A program made the translations under genes and the position numbers. Below, one piece after another: positions 37,730-47,787 of a DNA stretch of 64,000 nt. Each line of letters begins with the position of its first letter. Position 1 is the stretch's first letter. Under the pieces are notes generated by a model. It saw only the letters and a list, made by a program, of their open reading frames with translations, ran no database searches and was not told the origin of the DNA. Origin of the DNA: Lentimicrobiaceae bacterium. GTDB lineage: Bacteria; Bacteroidota; Bacteroidia; Bacteroidales; F082. The DNA lies in NCBI GenBank assembly GCA_015061315.1, contig SUWV01000001.1:124001-188000 (forward strand), given 5' to 3'.

Positions 37730-38434
37730 ATGATACTTTGCATAGAAACTTCTACCGCTGTTTGTTCGGTTGCTCTTGTTGATAAGTCTAATGTTATTGC
37801 ATTAAGAGAAAGCCTTGATGGTCAGAACCATGCTGAAAAAATAACTGTCTTCATCGATGAGATGATGAAAGAGGCTAACATAAGTTACAATGATTTGGAT
37901 GCTGTTGCTGTTAGCATGGGTCCTGGCTCATATACTGGACTGCGTATTGGCGTAAGTACTGCCAAGGGATTTTGTTATGCAATAGAAAAACCGCTTATCG
38001 CAATAGATACTCTCGCTGCGATGGCGGAAGGTTTTAAAGTCAATGAGTCAATGAGTCAACGAGTTGACGGGTCGGTCGTTTTATGTCCGATGATTGATGC
38101 ACGCAGAATGGAGGTTTATTCGGCTTTCTTTAATGATAAATTAGAGAGACTTTCCGAGACTAAAGCTATCATCATAGATGAAAATTCCTTCTCCGACTTA
38201 AAACAAAATAATCATCTTTATCTCTTTGGAGATGGTGCTGACAAGCTTACTTCTCTTTTTGAAAATGAAGATAATATAACTGTAATAGAGAAGTTTCATT
38301 GCTCAGCGGCATATATGGCGAAATTAGCCGACGATGCTTTTAATAATAATGACTTCGTCGATACGGCATATTTCGAGCCTTTCTACCTAAAAGATTTCGT
38401 TCCAGGAATGCCGAAAGTGAAAGGCTTAGATTGA
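37730..38434 (+). CDS. tsaB: tRNA threonylcarbamoyladenosine biosynthesis protein TsaB
   Basis: MILCIETSTAVCSVALVD; VSMGPGSYTGLRIGVSTAKGFCYA; CPMIDARRMEVYSAFF. Confidence 0.93.
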   Translation: MILCIETSTAVCSVALVDKSNVIALRESLDGQNHAEKITVFIDEMMKEANISYNDLDAVAVSMGPGSYTGLRIGVSTAKGFCYAIEKPLIAIDTLAAMAEGFKVNESMSQRVDGSVVLCPMIDARRMEVYSAFFNDKLERLSETKAIIIDENSFSDLKQNNHLYLFGDGADKLTSLFENEDNITVIEKFHCSAAYMAKLADDAFNNNDFVDTAYFEPFYLKDFVPGMPKVKGLD

Positions 38435-38445
38435 ATAGATGCGCA

Positions 38446-39189
38446 TTAAACTTCGGAACAATTTGTAGTAAGTTCTTCTCTATGTTCTGTGCCGCTTTCT
38501 ATTATTTCTTTTTTCAACTCTTCTAATTTACGGGCGTCCATGACGGAGAAATCGCCTATCATGGTTCTTCTCAATGAGATGAGGCAGGCTCCGTTGTTTA
38601 ACTTCTTTCCAAAGTCGTTGACGAGCGAGCGTATGTATGTTCCTTTGCTACATTTCACCTCGAAATCAACTTTCGGGAAGTTGGTGTAGTCTAACTTAAA
38701 ATCTTCGATATGTACGAGTCGTTCTTTGAGAGCTATCTCTTCATCGGAGCGGGCGTAGTCGAAGGCGCGTTTGCCATTTATCTTTATTGCAGAGAACTTA
38801 GGCGGGCGCTGCATGATGTCGCCGATGAATGTCTTCCTAGCTTCTTCCATCATCTCAATGGTAATGTCATCGGTAGGATAAGACGCATCAGCTTCACTCT
38901 CCATGTCGAAAGTAGGAGTTGTCTGTCCTAAAAGCATAGTGCCTGTATACACTTTCTCCTGTGCCTGGAAGGTGTCGATTTTCTTCGTCATTCTTCCAGT
39001 ACATATAATGAGAAGACCCGTCGCCAAAGGATCTAATGTTCCGGCATGACCCACTTTCAATTTTCTTATTCCGTGATAACGTTTTATTACAGAACGTATC
39101 AGATTTACGGCATCGAACGAGGTCCAGTCTAAAGGCTTGTCGATGAGGAAGACTTCTCCTTCTTCAAAATGAAACATATTATAAAGCAA
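38446..39189 (-). CDS. truB: tRNA pseudouridine(55) synthase
   Basis: [65 protein letters not shown]. Confidence 0.95.
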   Translation of the reverse strand: MLYNMFHFEEGEVFLIDKPLDWTSFDAVNLIRSVIKRYHGIRKLKVGHAGTLDPLATGLLIICTGRMTKKIDTFQAQEKVYTGTMLLGQTTPTFDMESEADASYPTDDITIEMMEEARKTFIGDIMQRPPKFSAIKINGKRAFDYARSDEEIALKERLVHIEDFKLDYTNFPKVDFEVKCSKGTYIRSLVNDFGKKLNNGACLISLRRTMIGDFSVMDARKLEELKKEIIESGTEHREELTTNCSEV

Positions 39190-39982
39190 ATATTATTGTT
39201 GTGATACCTACGATAGCGCAGTAGATAGCGAAATAAATCAGTTTACCTTTTTTCACTAAGTTAATCATGAACTTACAAGCGAGGCAACCCGACAAGAAAG
39301 CTCCGAGGAATCCTATTAATAAAGGTGTGAATCCTATTCCGCCGAGCAGTGCAGGTTCCTTGATGATGTCGATGATATTCAAGAATGTCTCGCCTAAGAT
39401 AGGTATCAAGACCATGAGGAATGAGAACTGTGCTATGCTTTCTTTTTTATTTCCGAGTATGAGACCTGTAGCGATGGTGGTTCCAGAGCGCGAGAGCCCT
39501 GGCAAGACCGCGATGGCTTGTCCTAAGCCTATGATGAAAGCGTCACGATAGGAGATACTCTCTTTCTGACGAGGCTTGGCGTAATAGGCGAATGTCAGTA
39601 AAAGCGCCGTCAACAAAAGGCAGCATCCTACTACCAACAAGCCGCTGCCAAAGATAGCTTCTACTTGGTCTTTGAAAAACAATCCCACTATCATGACAGG
39701 GATGCAAGAGAGCAAGATCTTCGCGACATATGTCTTCTCATCGTTCCATTTCGTAGTGAAGAAAGTCCCTTTGAACAAATGTTCTATCTCTTTCCAAAGT
39801 ATGACGATGGTGCTCAACACCGTCGCCGCATGTACTGTCACGGTGAATAATAAATTATCGGCTGCCGAGGTGTTAATGTTTAACAGTTCCTGACCTATCG
39901 TCAAATGGCCACTGCTGCTGACAGGCAAAAATTCGGTAAGCCCTTGAAGTATGCCTAATAATAAAGCTTCTAACAAGTTCAT
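39179..39982 (-). CDS. uppP: Undecaprenyl-diphosphate phosphatase
   Basis: [47 protein letters not shown]. Confidence 0.95.
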   Translation of the reverse strand: MNLLEALLLGILQGLTEFLPVSSSGHLTIGQELLNINTSAADNLLFTVTVHAATVLSTIVILWKEIEHLFKGTFFTTKWNDEKTYVAKILLSCIPVMIVGLFFKDQVEAIFGSGLLVVGCCLLLTALLLTFAYYAKPRQKESISYRDAFIIGLGQAIAVLPGLSRSGTTIATGLILGNKKESIAQFSFLMVLIPILGETFLNIIDIIKEPALLGGIGFTPLLIGFLGAFLSGCLACKFMINLVKKGKLIYFAIYCAIVGITTIIFAL

Positions 39983-39995
39983 GTTTTATGTTTTA

Positions 39996-40274
39996 TTATT
40001 CGTCTTTATTTTTATTTTTTTTCATGATGGCATAGATCTCTATGCCAAAGCCTGCCAATACTAAGATTGGTGCCAAGGTGATACGGCGGAAGCTGAAGAT
40101 AGCTTCGTTGAAGACGTCTGGATCGTTAGAACCGCCGCCTATCATCAATATAAATCCAATGAAAATGAAAGCTATTCCAATAAGAACCCATAGATAATTG
40201 TCGCGACCAAAAGGCATTTTATTATCTTCCTTGTTTGGCTCATTCTTAGTTGTTTTGTTTTCTATCTTACTCAT
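39996..40274 (-). CDS. DUF3098-like small membrane protein
   Basis: 92 aa with two TM segments (NYLWVLIGIAFIFIGFILMIGGGSNDPDVFNEAIFSFRRITLAPILVLAGFGIEIYAIM), between ftsX and uppP. Confidence 0.82.
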   Translation of the reverse strand: MSKIENKTTKNEPNKEDNKMPFGRDNYLWVLIGIAFIFIGFILMIGGGSNDPDVFNEAIFSFRRITLAPILVLAGFGIEIYAIMKKNKNKDE

Positions 40275-40291
40275 ATTTCGATATTTATTTG

Positions 40292-41173
40292 TTATGCGTA
40301 AAACTTGTCAATGTCGGCGTTAAGATATTTCCTCATAGAGAATATCGTCGATAGCATAGTGAGAAGAAGACTTAACACTATCACCGACATATATATTTTA
40401 AATATGTAAAAATTGTTCTGTAAAAGATCGGCTTCTGGCAGATAGTCCTTGATTCCGATTAACGATATGGTGATGCATATCAATGCTATTATCGCGGCAA
40501 TGAAGCCCTGTTTCATAAAGGTCTTAAGAAATGGTTTCATGATAAAGCCTTCCGTTGCTCCGACAAGCTGCATGCTTCTGACCACAAAACGCTTGGAATA
40601 TACTGAGAGCCTTATGGTGTGACTTATCAATACTATGGCTATGAACAACAAGATTATGCTGACTATAAAAAGTACGAATTTAATCTTGTTGATATTCGCG
40701 TTGATGGCATTTGTCAATGACTTCTGATATATTACTTCCTTGACGATGCTTTTGTTACCCAGCCATTTTTCTACCATAGCCATGCTGTCGCTATTGGCAT
40801 AGTCGGAGACGAAACGCACATCAATTGATGGAAGAAGCGGATTCTCCACATCGCCGAGCCACTCCAAAAAGTCTTCTCCTAAATCTTCTTTCATCTTGTT
40901 AATGGCGTCTTCCTTGCTGATATATTCCACCGACTTGATGTAGTCTTTCTTACTGAGTTCGTTTGTCAGGCTTTCTATAGAAGATGTCTTCGCATTGCTT
41001 TTTATGACGATCTCAAATCCTATGTTTTCCTTAACATGATTGAGAAGCTTGTCGGTATACGTCATCAAAAAAGCATACATTCCCAACACGAATAGCACCA
41101 AAGCGATGCTAATCAGCGAGACGAAATACGAGCCTGCGAACCTCCTTTGCGTTGATTTGTTTTCAGAATACAT
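40292..41173 (-). CDS. ftsX: Cell division protein FtsX / permease-like
   Basis: FtsX topology (VVRSMQLVGATEGFIMKPFLKTFMKQGF). Start set at internal MYSENKSTQRRF (41171-41173). Confidence 0.85.
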   Translation of the reverse strand: MYSENKSTQRRFAGSYFVSLISIALVLFVLGMYAFLMTYTDKLLNHVKENIGFEIVIKSNAKTSSIESLTNELSKKDYIKSVEYISKEDAINKMKEDLGEDFLEWLGDVENPLLPSIDVRFVSDYANSDSMAMVEKWLGNKSIVKEVIYQKSLTNAINANINKIKFVLFIVSIILLFIAIVLISHTIRLSVYSKRFVVRSMQLVGATEGFIMKPFLKTFMKQGFIAAIIALICITISLIGIKDYLPEADLLQNNFYIFKIYMSVIVLSLLLTMLSTIFSMRKYLNADIDKFYA

Positions 41174-41299
41174 CAATGTGATATTTATGTGCAAAGATAA
41201 AATTTTTATGTTATCGAAAATCAAAACGCAAAAGTTTTATTGTTATGATATTTATAATTAAAAAAAATGTAATTTTACGTTTCAAAATAAAGATGCAAT

Positions 41300-42034
41300 A
41301 TGTTAAGGAAATTAGGTGATTATCTGATTTTGATGTATCAGGCTTTTTCTAAACCTGACAAGGCTCTTGTATTTAGAAAACGATTGCTTCACGAGTTTTA
41401 CAATCTCGGTTTCACCTCGATAAGCATCGTCTTGATATTATCGGTTTTTGTCGGAGCTGTTGCCACTATATTGGTCGCGTATAACACCGACAGTCCGCTT
41501 TTGCCGGAGAAGCTCATCGGTTTCTCGGCGCGTCAGATGATAGTGCTGGAATTCTCTCCTACCATCATAAGCCTAATCTTAGCTGGCAAGTTAGGTTCGC
41601 AGATAGCGTCAGAGCTCGGTACTATGCGAGTGACACAACAAATTGACGCCTTGAAAGTCATGGGCATCAACCCAGCCAACTATCTCATACTTCCTAAAAT
41701 AATATCAGGACTTTTGTTCATACCTGTCTTGATAGTATTCAGCATCGTAATCGGTATCTTAGGCGGCTGGCTTGCTTGCGTGCTCACCAACGTCATCACT
41801 CCCGCAAATTATGTCGTGGGCTTACGTTCCTGGTTCGAGCCTTTCTCATTAACATTCGCTATGATAAAAACTGTGGTGTTCGCTTTCTTAATAACATCAA
41901 TATCGAGTTATATAGGTTATAACGTGAAAGGCGGCTCCGTAGAAGTAGGCAAGGCAAGCACACGAAGCGTGGTGATAAGCAGCATCGCTATTATTGTCTT
42001 CGACTTAATTTTAACTCAAATGCTCTTGACATGA
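41300..42034 (+). CDS. MlaE-family ABC transporter permease
   Basis: TELGTMRVTQQIDAL-like motif (ASELGTMRVTQQIDALKVMGINPANYLILPK) diagnostic for MlaE. Confidence 0.92.
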   Translation: MLRKLGDYLILMYQAFSKPDKALVFRKRLLHEFYNLGFTSISIVLILSVFVGAVATILVAYNTDSPLLPEKLIGFSARQMIVLEFSPTIISLILAGKLGSQIASELGTMRVTQQIDALKVMGINPANYLILPKIISGLLFIPVLIVFSIVIGILGGWLACVLTNVITPANYVVGLRSWFEPFSLTFAMIKTVVFAFLITSISSYIGYNVKGGSVEVGKASTRSVVISSIAIIVFDLILTQMLLT

Positions 42035-42780
42035 TAAAAATTGAAAATATATCGAAAAGCTTCGGCGACAATCTTGTCTTAGACGACATCAGCGCGACCT
42101 TTGAAAGAGGCAAGACTAACCTTATCATCGGTCAGAGCGGCTCTGGAAAAACGGTCTTGACAAAAATATGTATAGGGCTGTTTGAACCTGATAGCGGTAT
42201 CGTCACCTTCGACAATCGTCCTTTTTCCAACACTAAGGAGAAAAAAAGAATAGACATTCGTAAAGAGATGGGCGTCTTGTTCCAAGGCGGCGCTCTCTTC
42301 GACTCTATGAACGTGGAACAAAACGTGATGTTTCCTCTCAATATGTTCACCGATATGTCGTATGAGGAGAAGTTAGAAAGAGTAAACCTATGTCTCGACA
42401 GAGTTGATCTTAAAGGTAAAAATAATCTCACAACAGCGGAGCTTAGCGGCGGTATGATGAAACGTGTCGCAATAGCACGCGCAATATCCAACAGCCCTAA
42501 ATATCTGTTCTGCGATGAGCCTAACTCAGGCCTCGACCCTATCACATCTGAAATAATTGACGAACTCATCAGCGAGATTACAGCTGAATACGACATGACA
42601 ACAATAATCAACACTCACGATATTAACTCCGTACTTAAAATAGGTCAGACAATTAACTTCATATATAAAGGTAAACTGTGGTGGACTGGCGACAATAAAA
42701 CTATTATAAGCACCGATAATAAGGAACTTAACGATTTTTTATTTTCTACAGAATTGACAAAAAGAATTAAAAACAATTAA
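42031..42780 (+). CDS. ABC transporter ATP-binding protein, MlaF-like
   Basis: Walker A GQSGSGKT, signature LSGGMMKRVAIARA, Walker B LFCDEPNSGLDP. Confidence 0.93.
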   Translation: MIKIENISKSFGDNLVLDDISATFERGKTNLIIGQSGSGKTVLTKICIGLFEPDSGIVTFDNRPFSNTKEKKRIDIRKEMGVLFQGGALFDSMNVEQNVMFPLNMFTDMSYEEKLERVNLCLDRVDLKGKNNLTTAELSGGMMKRVAIARAISNSPKYLFCDEPNSGLDPITSEIIDELISEITAEYDMTTIINTHDINSVLKIGQTINFIYKGKLWWTGDNKTIISTDNKELNDFLFSTELTKRIKNN

Positions 42781-42790
42781 AATAATTATT

Positions 42791-43357
42791 ATGAATATTT
42801 TAGATTTGATTATAGGCATCGTCCTGATTATCTTCGCTCTTTCTGGTTTAAGAAAAGGTTTGATAGTAGAAGTCTTCAACTTGGCATCATATCTTATCGG
42901 TGTTTATGGCGCTATGTATTTCTCTGAAATAGTGTCTAATAGTCTGTCGAAGGCTCTGCACGTGAGTCCTGAATATCTGATGATGATAGCTTTTATTCTG
43001 ACATTTATCGTATTCGTGATAGTCGTCCGTTATCTCGCAGCTTTGTTAAGTAATTTGATAGAAGCTATTAATTTAGGACTCTTCGACAAGATAGGAGGCT
43101 TAGTGTTCGGCGGCTTGAAAGGCGCTTTGATTGTCAGCCTTTGTATCATGGCTCTTAATATATTCGGCTCAGGCGAGGTTATCGACAAGGAGTTAAGAGA
43201 ACAGTCGTTACTCTACACAAGAACAGAGAATATCGCTAATGTCATTTACAACAATCAGGAGTTGGTGAAAGACTCAATGAAAAAAAGTTTTGACAAGGGC
43301 AAGAATATTTTTGACGATAGCGTTGATAAGATAGAAGATATTATAGAAAAGATTTAA
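42791..43357 (+). CDS. CvpA family protein
   Basis: MNILDLIIGIVLIIFALSGLRKGLIVEVFNLASYLIGVYGA. Confidence 0.88.
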   Translation: MNILDLIIGIVLIIFALSGLRKGLIVEVFNLASYLIGVYGAMYFSEIVSNSLSKALHVSPEYLMMIAFILTFIVFVIVVRYLAALLSNLIEAINLGLFDKIGGLVFGGLKGALIVSLCIMALNIFGSGEVIDKELREQSLLYTRTENIANVIYNNQELVKDSMKKSFDKGKNIFDDSVDKIEDIIEKI

Positions 43358-43368
43358 TAAGAATTAAT

Positions 43369-44025
43369 ATGAAGAAGATAGCTGTAATTTTAGGAGGATG
43401 CGGAACAAAAGACGGTTCCGAAATCAATGAGACAGTGACATTATTGTTAGCTCTCGATCAATTTGGTGTTAAATATCAATGTTTTGCTCCTGACAAGAAT
43501 CAATATCAGGTCATCAATCACGTGACTGGCGAAGTGGTTGCGGAGAAGCGCAATATGATGGTAGAAGCCGCTCGTATCGTTCGTGGCGCCATTTTACCTT
43601 TGACAGATTTCAATGCCGACGACTTCGACGGCTTGGCAATACCGGGAGGTGCTGGCATCGCCAACAATCTCTTTACTTATTTCACTGACGGCTTGAATAT
43701 GACAGTGCTCCCTGAAGTAAAAGACGCGATAGTAGCGATACATCAGCAGAACAAGCCTATAGCTGCTATGTGCATCGCTCCTGTATTACTCGCCAATGTG
43801 CTCAACGACATCACTGTCACTCTCGGCAACGACGACTGTGGTCCTGCAAAAGATATTCTTAAAATGGGAGCTCATCATCAGGCTACGACAAAAGGCGGTG
43901 TCGCTATCGATGCCGAAAACAAGATCTTTACCACGCCATGTTTTATGTTAGACGCCACCTTGAAAGACATCTACGACGACGCTCATAACCTCGTGGAAGC
44001 CTTTGTAAAGTCAATGAGACAATAA
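43369..44025 (+). CDS. elbB: Isoprenoid biosynthesis glyoxalase ElbB (DJ-1/PfpI superfamily)
   Basis: KIAVILGGCGTKDGSEINETVTLLLALDQFGVKYQCFAPDKNQYQVINH; GLAIPGGAGIANNL; PIAAMCIAPVLLA. Confidence 0.92.
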   Translation: MKKIAVILGGCGTKDGSEINETVTLLLALDQFGVKYQCFAPDKNQYQVINHVTGEVVAEKRNMMVEAARIVRGAILPLTDFNADDFDGLAIPGGAGIANNLFTYFTDGLNMTVLPEVKDAIVAIHQQNKPIAAMCIAPVLLANVLNDITVTLGNDDCGPAKDILKMGAHHQATTKGGVAIDAENKIFTTPCFMLDATLKDIYDDAHNLVEAFVKSMRQ

Positions 44026-44115
44026 GTCAATGAGACAATGAGTTTTGGAGTTATGAAGTTATGGAGTTAAGAATTAAAATAACTCGTTGACTCGTTGTCT
44101 TGTTGTCTCGTAGAC
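44009..44115. repeat. 8-bp phased repeats (AGTCAATG/AGACAATR; GAGTTATG) in inverted arrangement between convergent genes
   Basis: AGTCAATG AGACAATA AGTCAATG AGACAATG ... ctcgttgactcgttgtcttgttgtctcg; possible bidirectional terminator. Confidence 0.8.
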
Positions 44116-45405
44116 TTAAAATTCCGTATAATAAAGTATCATTTTTTCGATTGCCTTTTGACAGACTTCGCAGAAAGTATCGCCTTTAAAAGTCTTCATA
44201 AGGCAATCCATTTTAGGGCGGTACATGCCTTTTGGTTCATAGCCGCCACCTTCAAAGACACCGACTTCATCAACATATTTTTCTTCTTCAGGTGTTGGAA
44301 CAGGAGTCTTCTTTTTCAACATATCTTTCCATTTACGGTCGAAATCGACTAATGTGGTGAGGTTTGGTTCCCATGGCTCTATGCTTAGATTGTAGAACTC
44401 TTCGTATGATGTTGAGCTGTCGTAATATTCGTCGCCCAAACCAGCGAAGCCATGTCCGAACTCATGAATGATGACATCGGAGGAGAAGCTATCGTCGGTA
44501 GAGCTTACGCAGTAGAAGTTATAAATACCGCCGCCTCCATATTTTGAAGTGTTGGCTAAGATATAAATCTGATCGTAAGGAACCATGCCTGCTAAATTTC
44601 TGATTGCCTGATTGTTAGTCGACATGCAATAACGTTCCGAGTCGAATGTATAGAAAGAGCAACCGACAGCGGTGTTTTTCCATACGTCATCAGCAGGAAC
44701 ACTTATGCCTGAATCTTTGGAAGGCGCCATGATAGCTCTGATGTTAAATCTGTCTTTGTATGTATTATAAGGTTCGTAGGAGAAAAGACATTCTTTAAAG
44801 AAGTTACAGTCGTTCACGAACTTGCCCATTTCATCTTCGCTGTAGCCATCAGGTAAAATCACAATGTCGACAGCTTTTTCTGGAGCATAATCGCCATAGA
44901 CGTTGAAAACGGAATAATTATTTTCCGGAGCGTTTTGGATGAAATAATCATTAGGATTGACATTCAGACGCATCTTTTCAATGAACACTCCATCATAATT
45001 CCTCATATAAAATACCACATCGACAACTTCTTTAGGATAAGGTATAATTACAGATTCATTGAAACCTTTTATTACGCTCTGCGCTTCACTTGTCGACTGC
45101 CATTCTCCAAAGAGGTTGCAATAACCTCTTGAATATATTACGATGTCGGAGTCGTGCAACAATACCTCAACTAAATAATCTCCATAACCGAGACTATCAA
45201 CGAGATGTTTTCTCGTTCCACCCCAAACAGGTTCCATCACATATTTATCTAAGGCATAATAGCAAGTGTCGGAATTGCCAAATATGTAGTAGTCAATCCT
45301 CAACTGTTGATCTGTAAAATAAAGATCATATTGAGCTTTTAAGTTAAATGATAATGTTGCTGTAATGATTAAAAGCAATGATAATTTAGATATAATTCTC
45401 TTCAT
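44116..45405 (-). CDS. M64-family (IgA peptidase-like) metallopeptidase
   Basis: VDIVILPDGYSEDEMGKFVNDCNFFKECLFSYEPYNTYKDRFNIRA; zinc motif HEFGHGFAGLGDEYY. Confidence 0.92.
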   Translation of the reverse strand: MKRIISKLSLLLIITATLSFNLKAQYDLYFTDQQLRIDYYIFGNSDTCYYALDKYVMEPVWGGTRKHLVDSLGYGDYLVEVLLHDSDIVIYSRGYCNLFGEWQSTSEAQSVIKGFNESVIIPYPKEVVDVVFYMRNYDGVFIEKMRLNVNPNDYFIQNAPENNYSVFNVYGDYAPEKAVDIVILPDGYSEDEMGKFVNDCNFFKECLFSYEPYNTYKDRFNIRAIMAPSKDSGISVPADDVWKNTAVGCSFYTFDSERYCMSTNNQAIRNLAGMVPYDQIYILANTSKYGGGGIYNFYCVSSTDDSFSSDVIIHEFGHGFAGLGDEYYDSSTSYEEFYNLSIEPWEPNLTTLVDFDRKWKDMLKKKTPVPTPEEEKYVDEVGVFEGGGYEPKGMYRPKMDCLMKTFKGDTFCEVCQKAIEKMILYYTEF

Positions 45406-45428
45406 GATGTAGTGTGTTTTTCTTTATG

Positions 45429-45459
45429 CAAAGGTAAACGAATTAATGTAAATTATCAA
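45429..45459 (-). promoter_or_regulatory. Promoter for the M64 peptidase gene
   Basis: Minus strand TTG-N20-TACCTTTG (TTGATAATTTACATTAATTCGTTTACCTTTG). Confidence 0.7.
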
Positions 45460-45474
45460 CGATTTTTTCAAAAT

Positions 45475-45498
45475 AAAAAAAGGGCGCGGGGAGCGCCC
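45475..45498 (-). terminator. Intrinsic terminator GGGCGC-TCCCC-GCGCCC-TTTTTTT
   Basis: Perfect 6-bp GC stem followed by T-run on the minus strand. Confidence 0.85.
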
Positions 45499-45553
45499 AA
45501 TTGCATTAATAAACCAAACTACTTACAAAGCTATAGAGAATGTTTAGTACTTG
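45475..45553 (-). ncRNA. Candidate small RNA (~80 nt) ending in an intrinsic terminator
   Basis: Own promoter-like element (45560-45588) and GC-rich hairpin GGGCGCTCCCCGCGCCC followed by T7; no ORF in the interval. Confidence 0.6.
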
Positions 45554-45559
45554 TGTCTG

Positions 45560-45588
45560 CAAAGATACTACTTTTATTTATTTGTCAA
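45560..45588 (-). promoter_or_regulatory. Promoter of candidate small RNA
   Basis: Minus strand TTG-N18-TATCTTTG. Confidence 0.65.
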
Positions 45589-45784
45589 TACTGTTGAGGT
45601 GTATTTTATCTAATTACGAAATTTTTGCTATTTTTTATAGTATTAAATTATTTATTTCAATACTACAAGATTTATATATTTATATTGAAAATCAAGGTTA
45701 TAATAATTATTTTATACTACACTATTCATTTTTTTTTTACTTTTTTGAAATTTTATGATTGTCGTATTTATTTTTAAGTAAGAT

Positions 45785-47551
45785 TTATATTTTTTTCAAG
45801 AATTCTATTATATCTTCGTCTCTCGACAGCCCGAATTTCTTTCTTAATCTATATCGCGAAGTTTCAACGCTTCTTGTTGTAGTATTTGTCAAGGATGCAA
45901 TTTCTTTGCTCGACATATTTATAACCAGCATAGTACACAATTTTTTTTCTGATTTTGTCAATCCAGGATATTTCTCATTCAATCTATCCAAGAAATTTTT
46001 GCAAACTGCATCTATCTGTCTATTTAAGTTATCTGTATTATTAATGGTTTGTATATTGTTTTGTATGTTATGATAAATAGTCTTGATTTTATTTTTCTGT
46101 TCTTGCTCTGGGAGTTCTATAGCAGCTCTTAATTCTTCTTTCAGCGGGTTGATGAGTTCGATGTACGACTTTAGATGCAAAGCAAAATTTATCAACGACT
46201 CTCTGTTATTTTTCAACTGATGTTCCATAAGCTCATTTTCTATCCTGTTGATTTTAAGTTCTTGCTCGTATGTCGTTTCTTTGTTTTTGTTAAACATAGT
46301 CTTATAATTCAAATATAAAATCACATAGGTTATTAATATTAATGTCAATACAATGATGATTGAAATTAATAGCCATAATTCTTTTTTGCCTACCTTGTTG
46401 CTGTTTTCTATTTCTTTATTTTTCAATTCTTTGATGCTTAATGACAAGAGGAAGCTGTTACGAAGTTTGTTGATTTTTTCTTCTTGGTCTAATGTGAATG
46501 TCGATTTGTAGTAATTATCGTATTTGTTAAACATATTATACGCTTGTTCATAGTTATATAGTAAAGCGTAACACTGAGATAATTGGTAATAAGATTGATA
46601 ACATATATCATACATTTTATATCGTTCAGTGCTGTCACAGATTATTTTCAAAACATTAATAGCCTCATCGTATTTTTCATTTTTTTTGTATAGGTTAGCT
46701 AAGTTAAACATGTTTTTGCCACATTCGTTGAAATATTTTGTTGAATAAGCTAATTCAATTGATTGCTTATAATATTTCTTTGCAGATTCATAATCGCCGA
46801 TTGAATCGTATATTATCGCTTTATAACTATAATTCTTAATTAATAGACTGTCGTTAAAATTTCTGATACATAAGTACAATGATGAATCAATAATGTTAAT
46901 TGCGTTTTCATATTTTTTCTTTTGTATCATGATGTTAGCTTTATTTGTCAATGCTTTGGAAATGAAATGTATTGTGTTTTTATTTATTTCATTATTAATG
47001 ACCAAATCATAATATTCAATAGCTTCATCGTATTTATATTGCGACGCATTCAGATCGCCTAACGTTAAATTTATTTCTGTAAGTATTATTTTGTTGTTAC
47101 TTGTTTCTGCACATTTTATTGCTTTGTTTATTGCTTCGAAGCTCCATTTGCTTTCAAACTCGATGTTTTGGTATAGCTTGGCTATGTTGATATACATCTT
47201 ACATGCGGCATTATATTCTTTCATCTTTATCAAGTCGTCGCAAACCTTCTCATAATAACTGATAGCAGTTGGAATTGAGTTGTTCTCTTTAAAAATATTG
47301 CCCATTAAGGTGTTACATTCTACCATTTTATTTAAGTCGTCATTTTCTTCTGCAATGACGTTGGCTTTATACAAACAGACAAAGGCATATTCCGTATTCT
47401 CTGTGAAATAGGTTTTTGCTAATTCAATGAGTTTTTCATATTGAGTTTCACTTACTACAAGTTCGTTGTTTGTATTATCTATATGATTGTTGCTTGCATA
47501 AGCATTGAATAATAATATTACATGTATTAATGTGAAGATGATTTTTTTCAT
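45785..47551 (-). CDS. Tetratricopeptide-repeat protein with TM segment and C-terminal LuxR-type HTH
   Basis: Multiple TPRs; TM WLLISIIIVLTLILITYVILYL; HTH LTKSEKKLCTMLVINMSSKEIASLTNTTTRSVETSRYRLRKKFGL. Start moved to MKKIIFTLIHVILLFNAYA signal peptide. Confidence 0.9.
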   Translation of the reverse strand: MKKIIFTLIHVILLFNAYASNNHIDNTNNELVVSETQYEKLIELAKTYFTENTEYAFVCLYKANVIAEENDDLNKMVECNTLMGNIFKENNSIPTAISYYEKVCDDLIKMKEYNAACKMYINIAKLYQNIEFESKWSFEAINKAIKCAETSNNKIILTEINLTLGDLNASQYKYDEAIEYYDLVINNEINKNTIHFISKALTNKANIMIQKKKYENAINIIDSSLYLCIRNFNDSLLIKNYSYKAIIYDSIGDYESAKKYYKQSIELAYSTKYFNECGKNMFNLANLYKKNEKYDEAINVLKIICDSTERYKMYDICYQSYYQLSQCYALLYNYEQAYNMFNKYDNYYKSTFTLDQEEKINKLRNSFLLSLSIKELKNKEIENSNKVGKKELWLLISIIIVLTLILITYVILYLNYKTMFNKNKETTYEQELKINRIENELMEHQLKNNRESLINFALHLKSYIELINPLKEELRAAIELPEQEQKNKIKTIYHNIQNNIQTINNTDNLNRQIDAVCKNFLDRLNEKYPGLTKSEKKLCTMLVINMSSKEIASLTNTTTRSVETSRYRLRKKFGLSRDEDIIEFLKKI

Positions 47552-47787
47552 GATTCTTATTTTACAACATGCAAATATAGGCATTTTGTTGTATATATCT
47601 TACAATTAAATTCCAAATAATCATTAAGATATATTTTAAGATGTAGTATGATATAGAACGATTATAGTTCTTAAAACAACGGTTATATTTCTAGATAAAT
47701 AAGTCAAAAACGTAGTATAATTTTTTTTCTCAAAAAACTATCACGAACGCGTATTTATTTTTATTTTTGCATATAAAATATAATGAT

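Noticed and set aside
42132-42614. 160-aa minus-strand ORF
   Set aside because: Antisense to the MlaF-like ABC ATPase with intact Walker/signature motifs.
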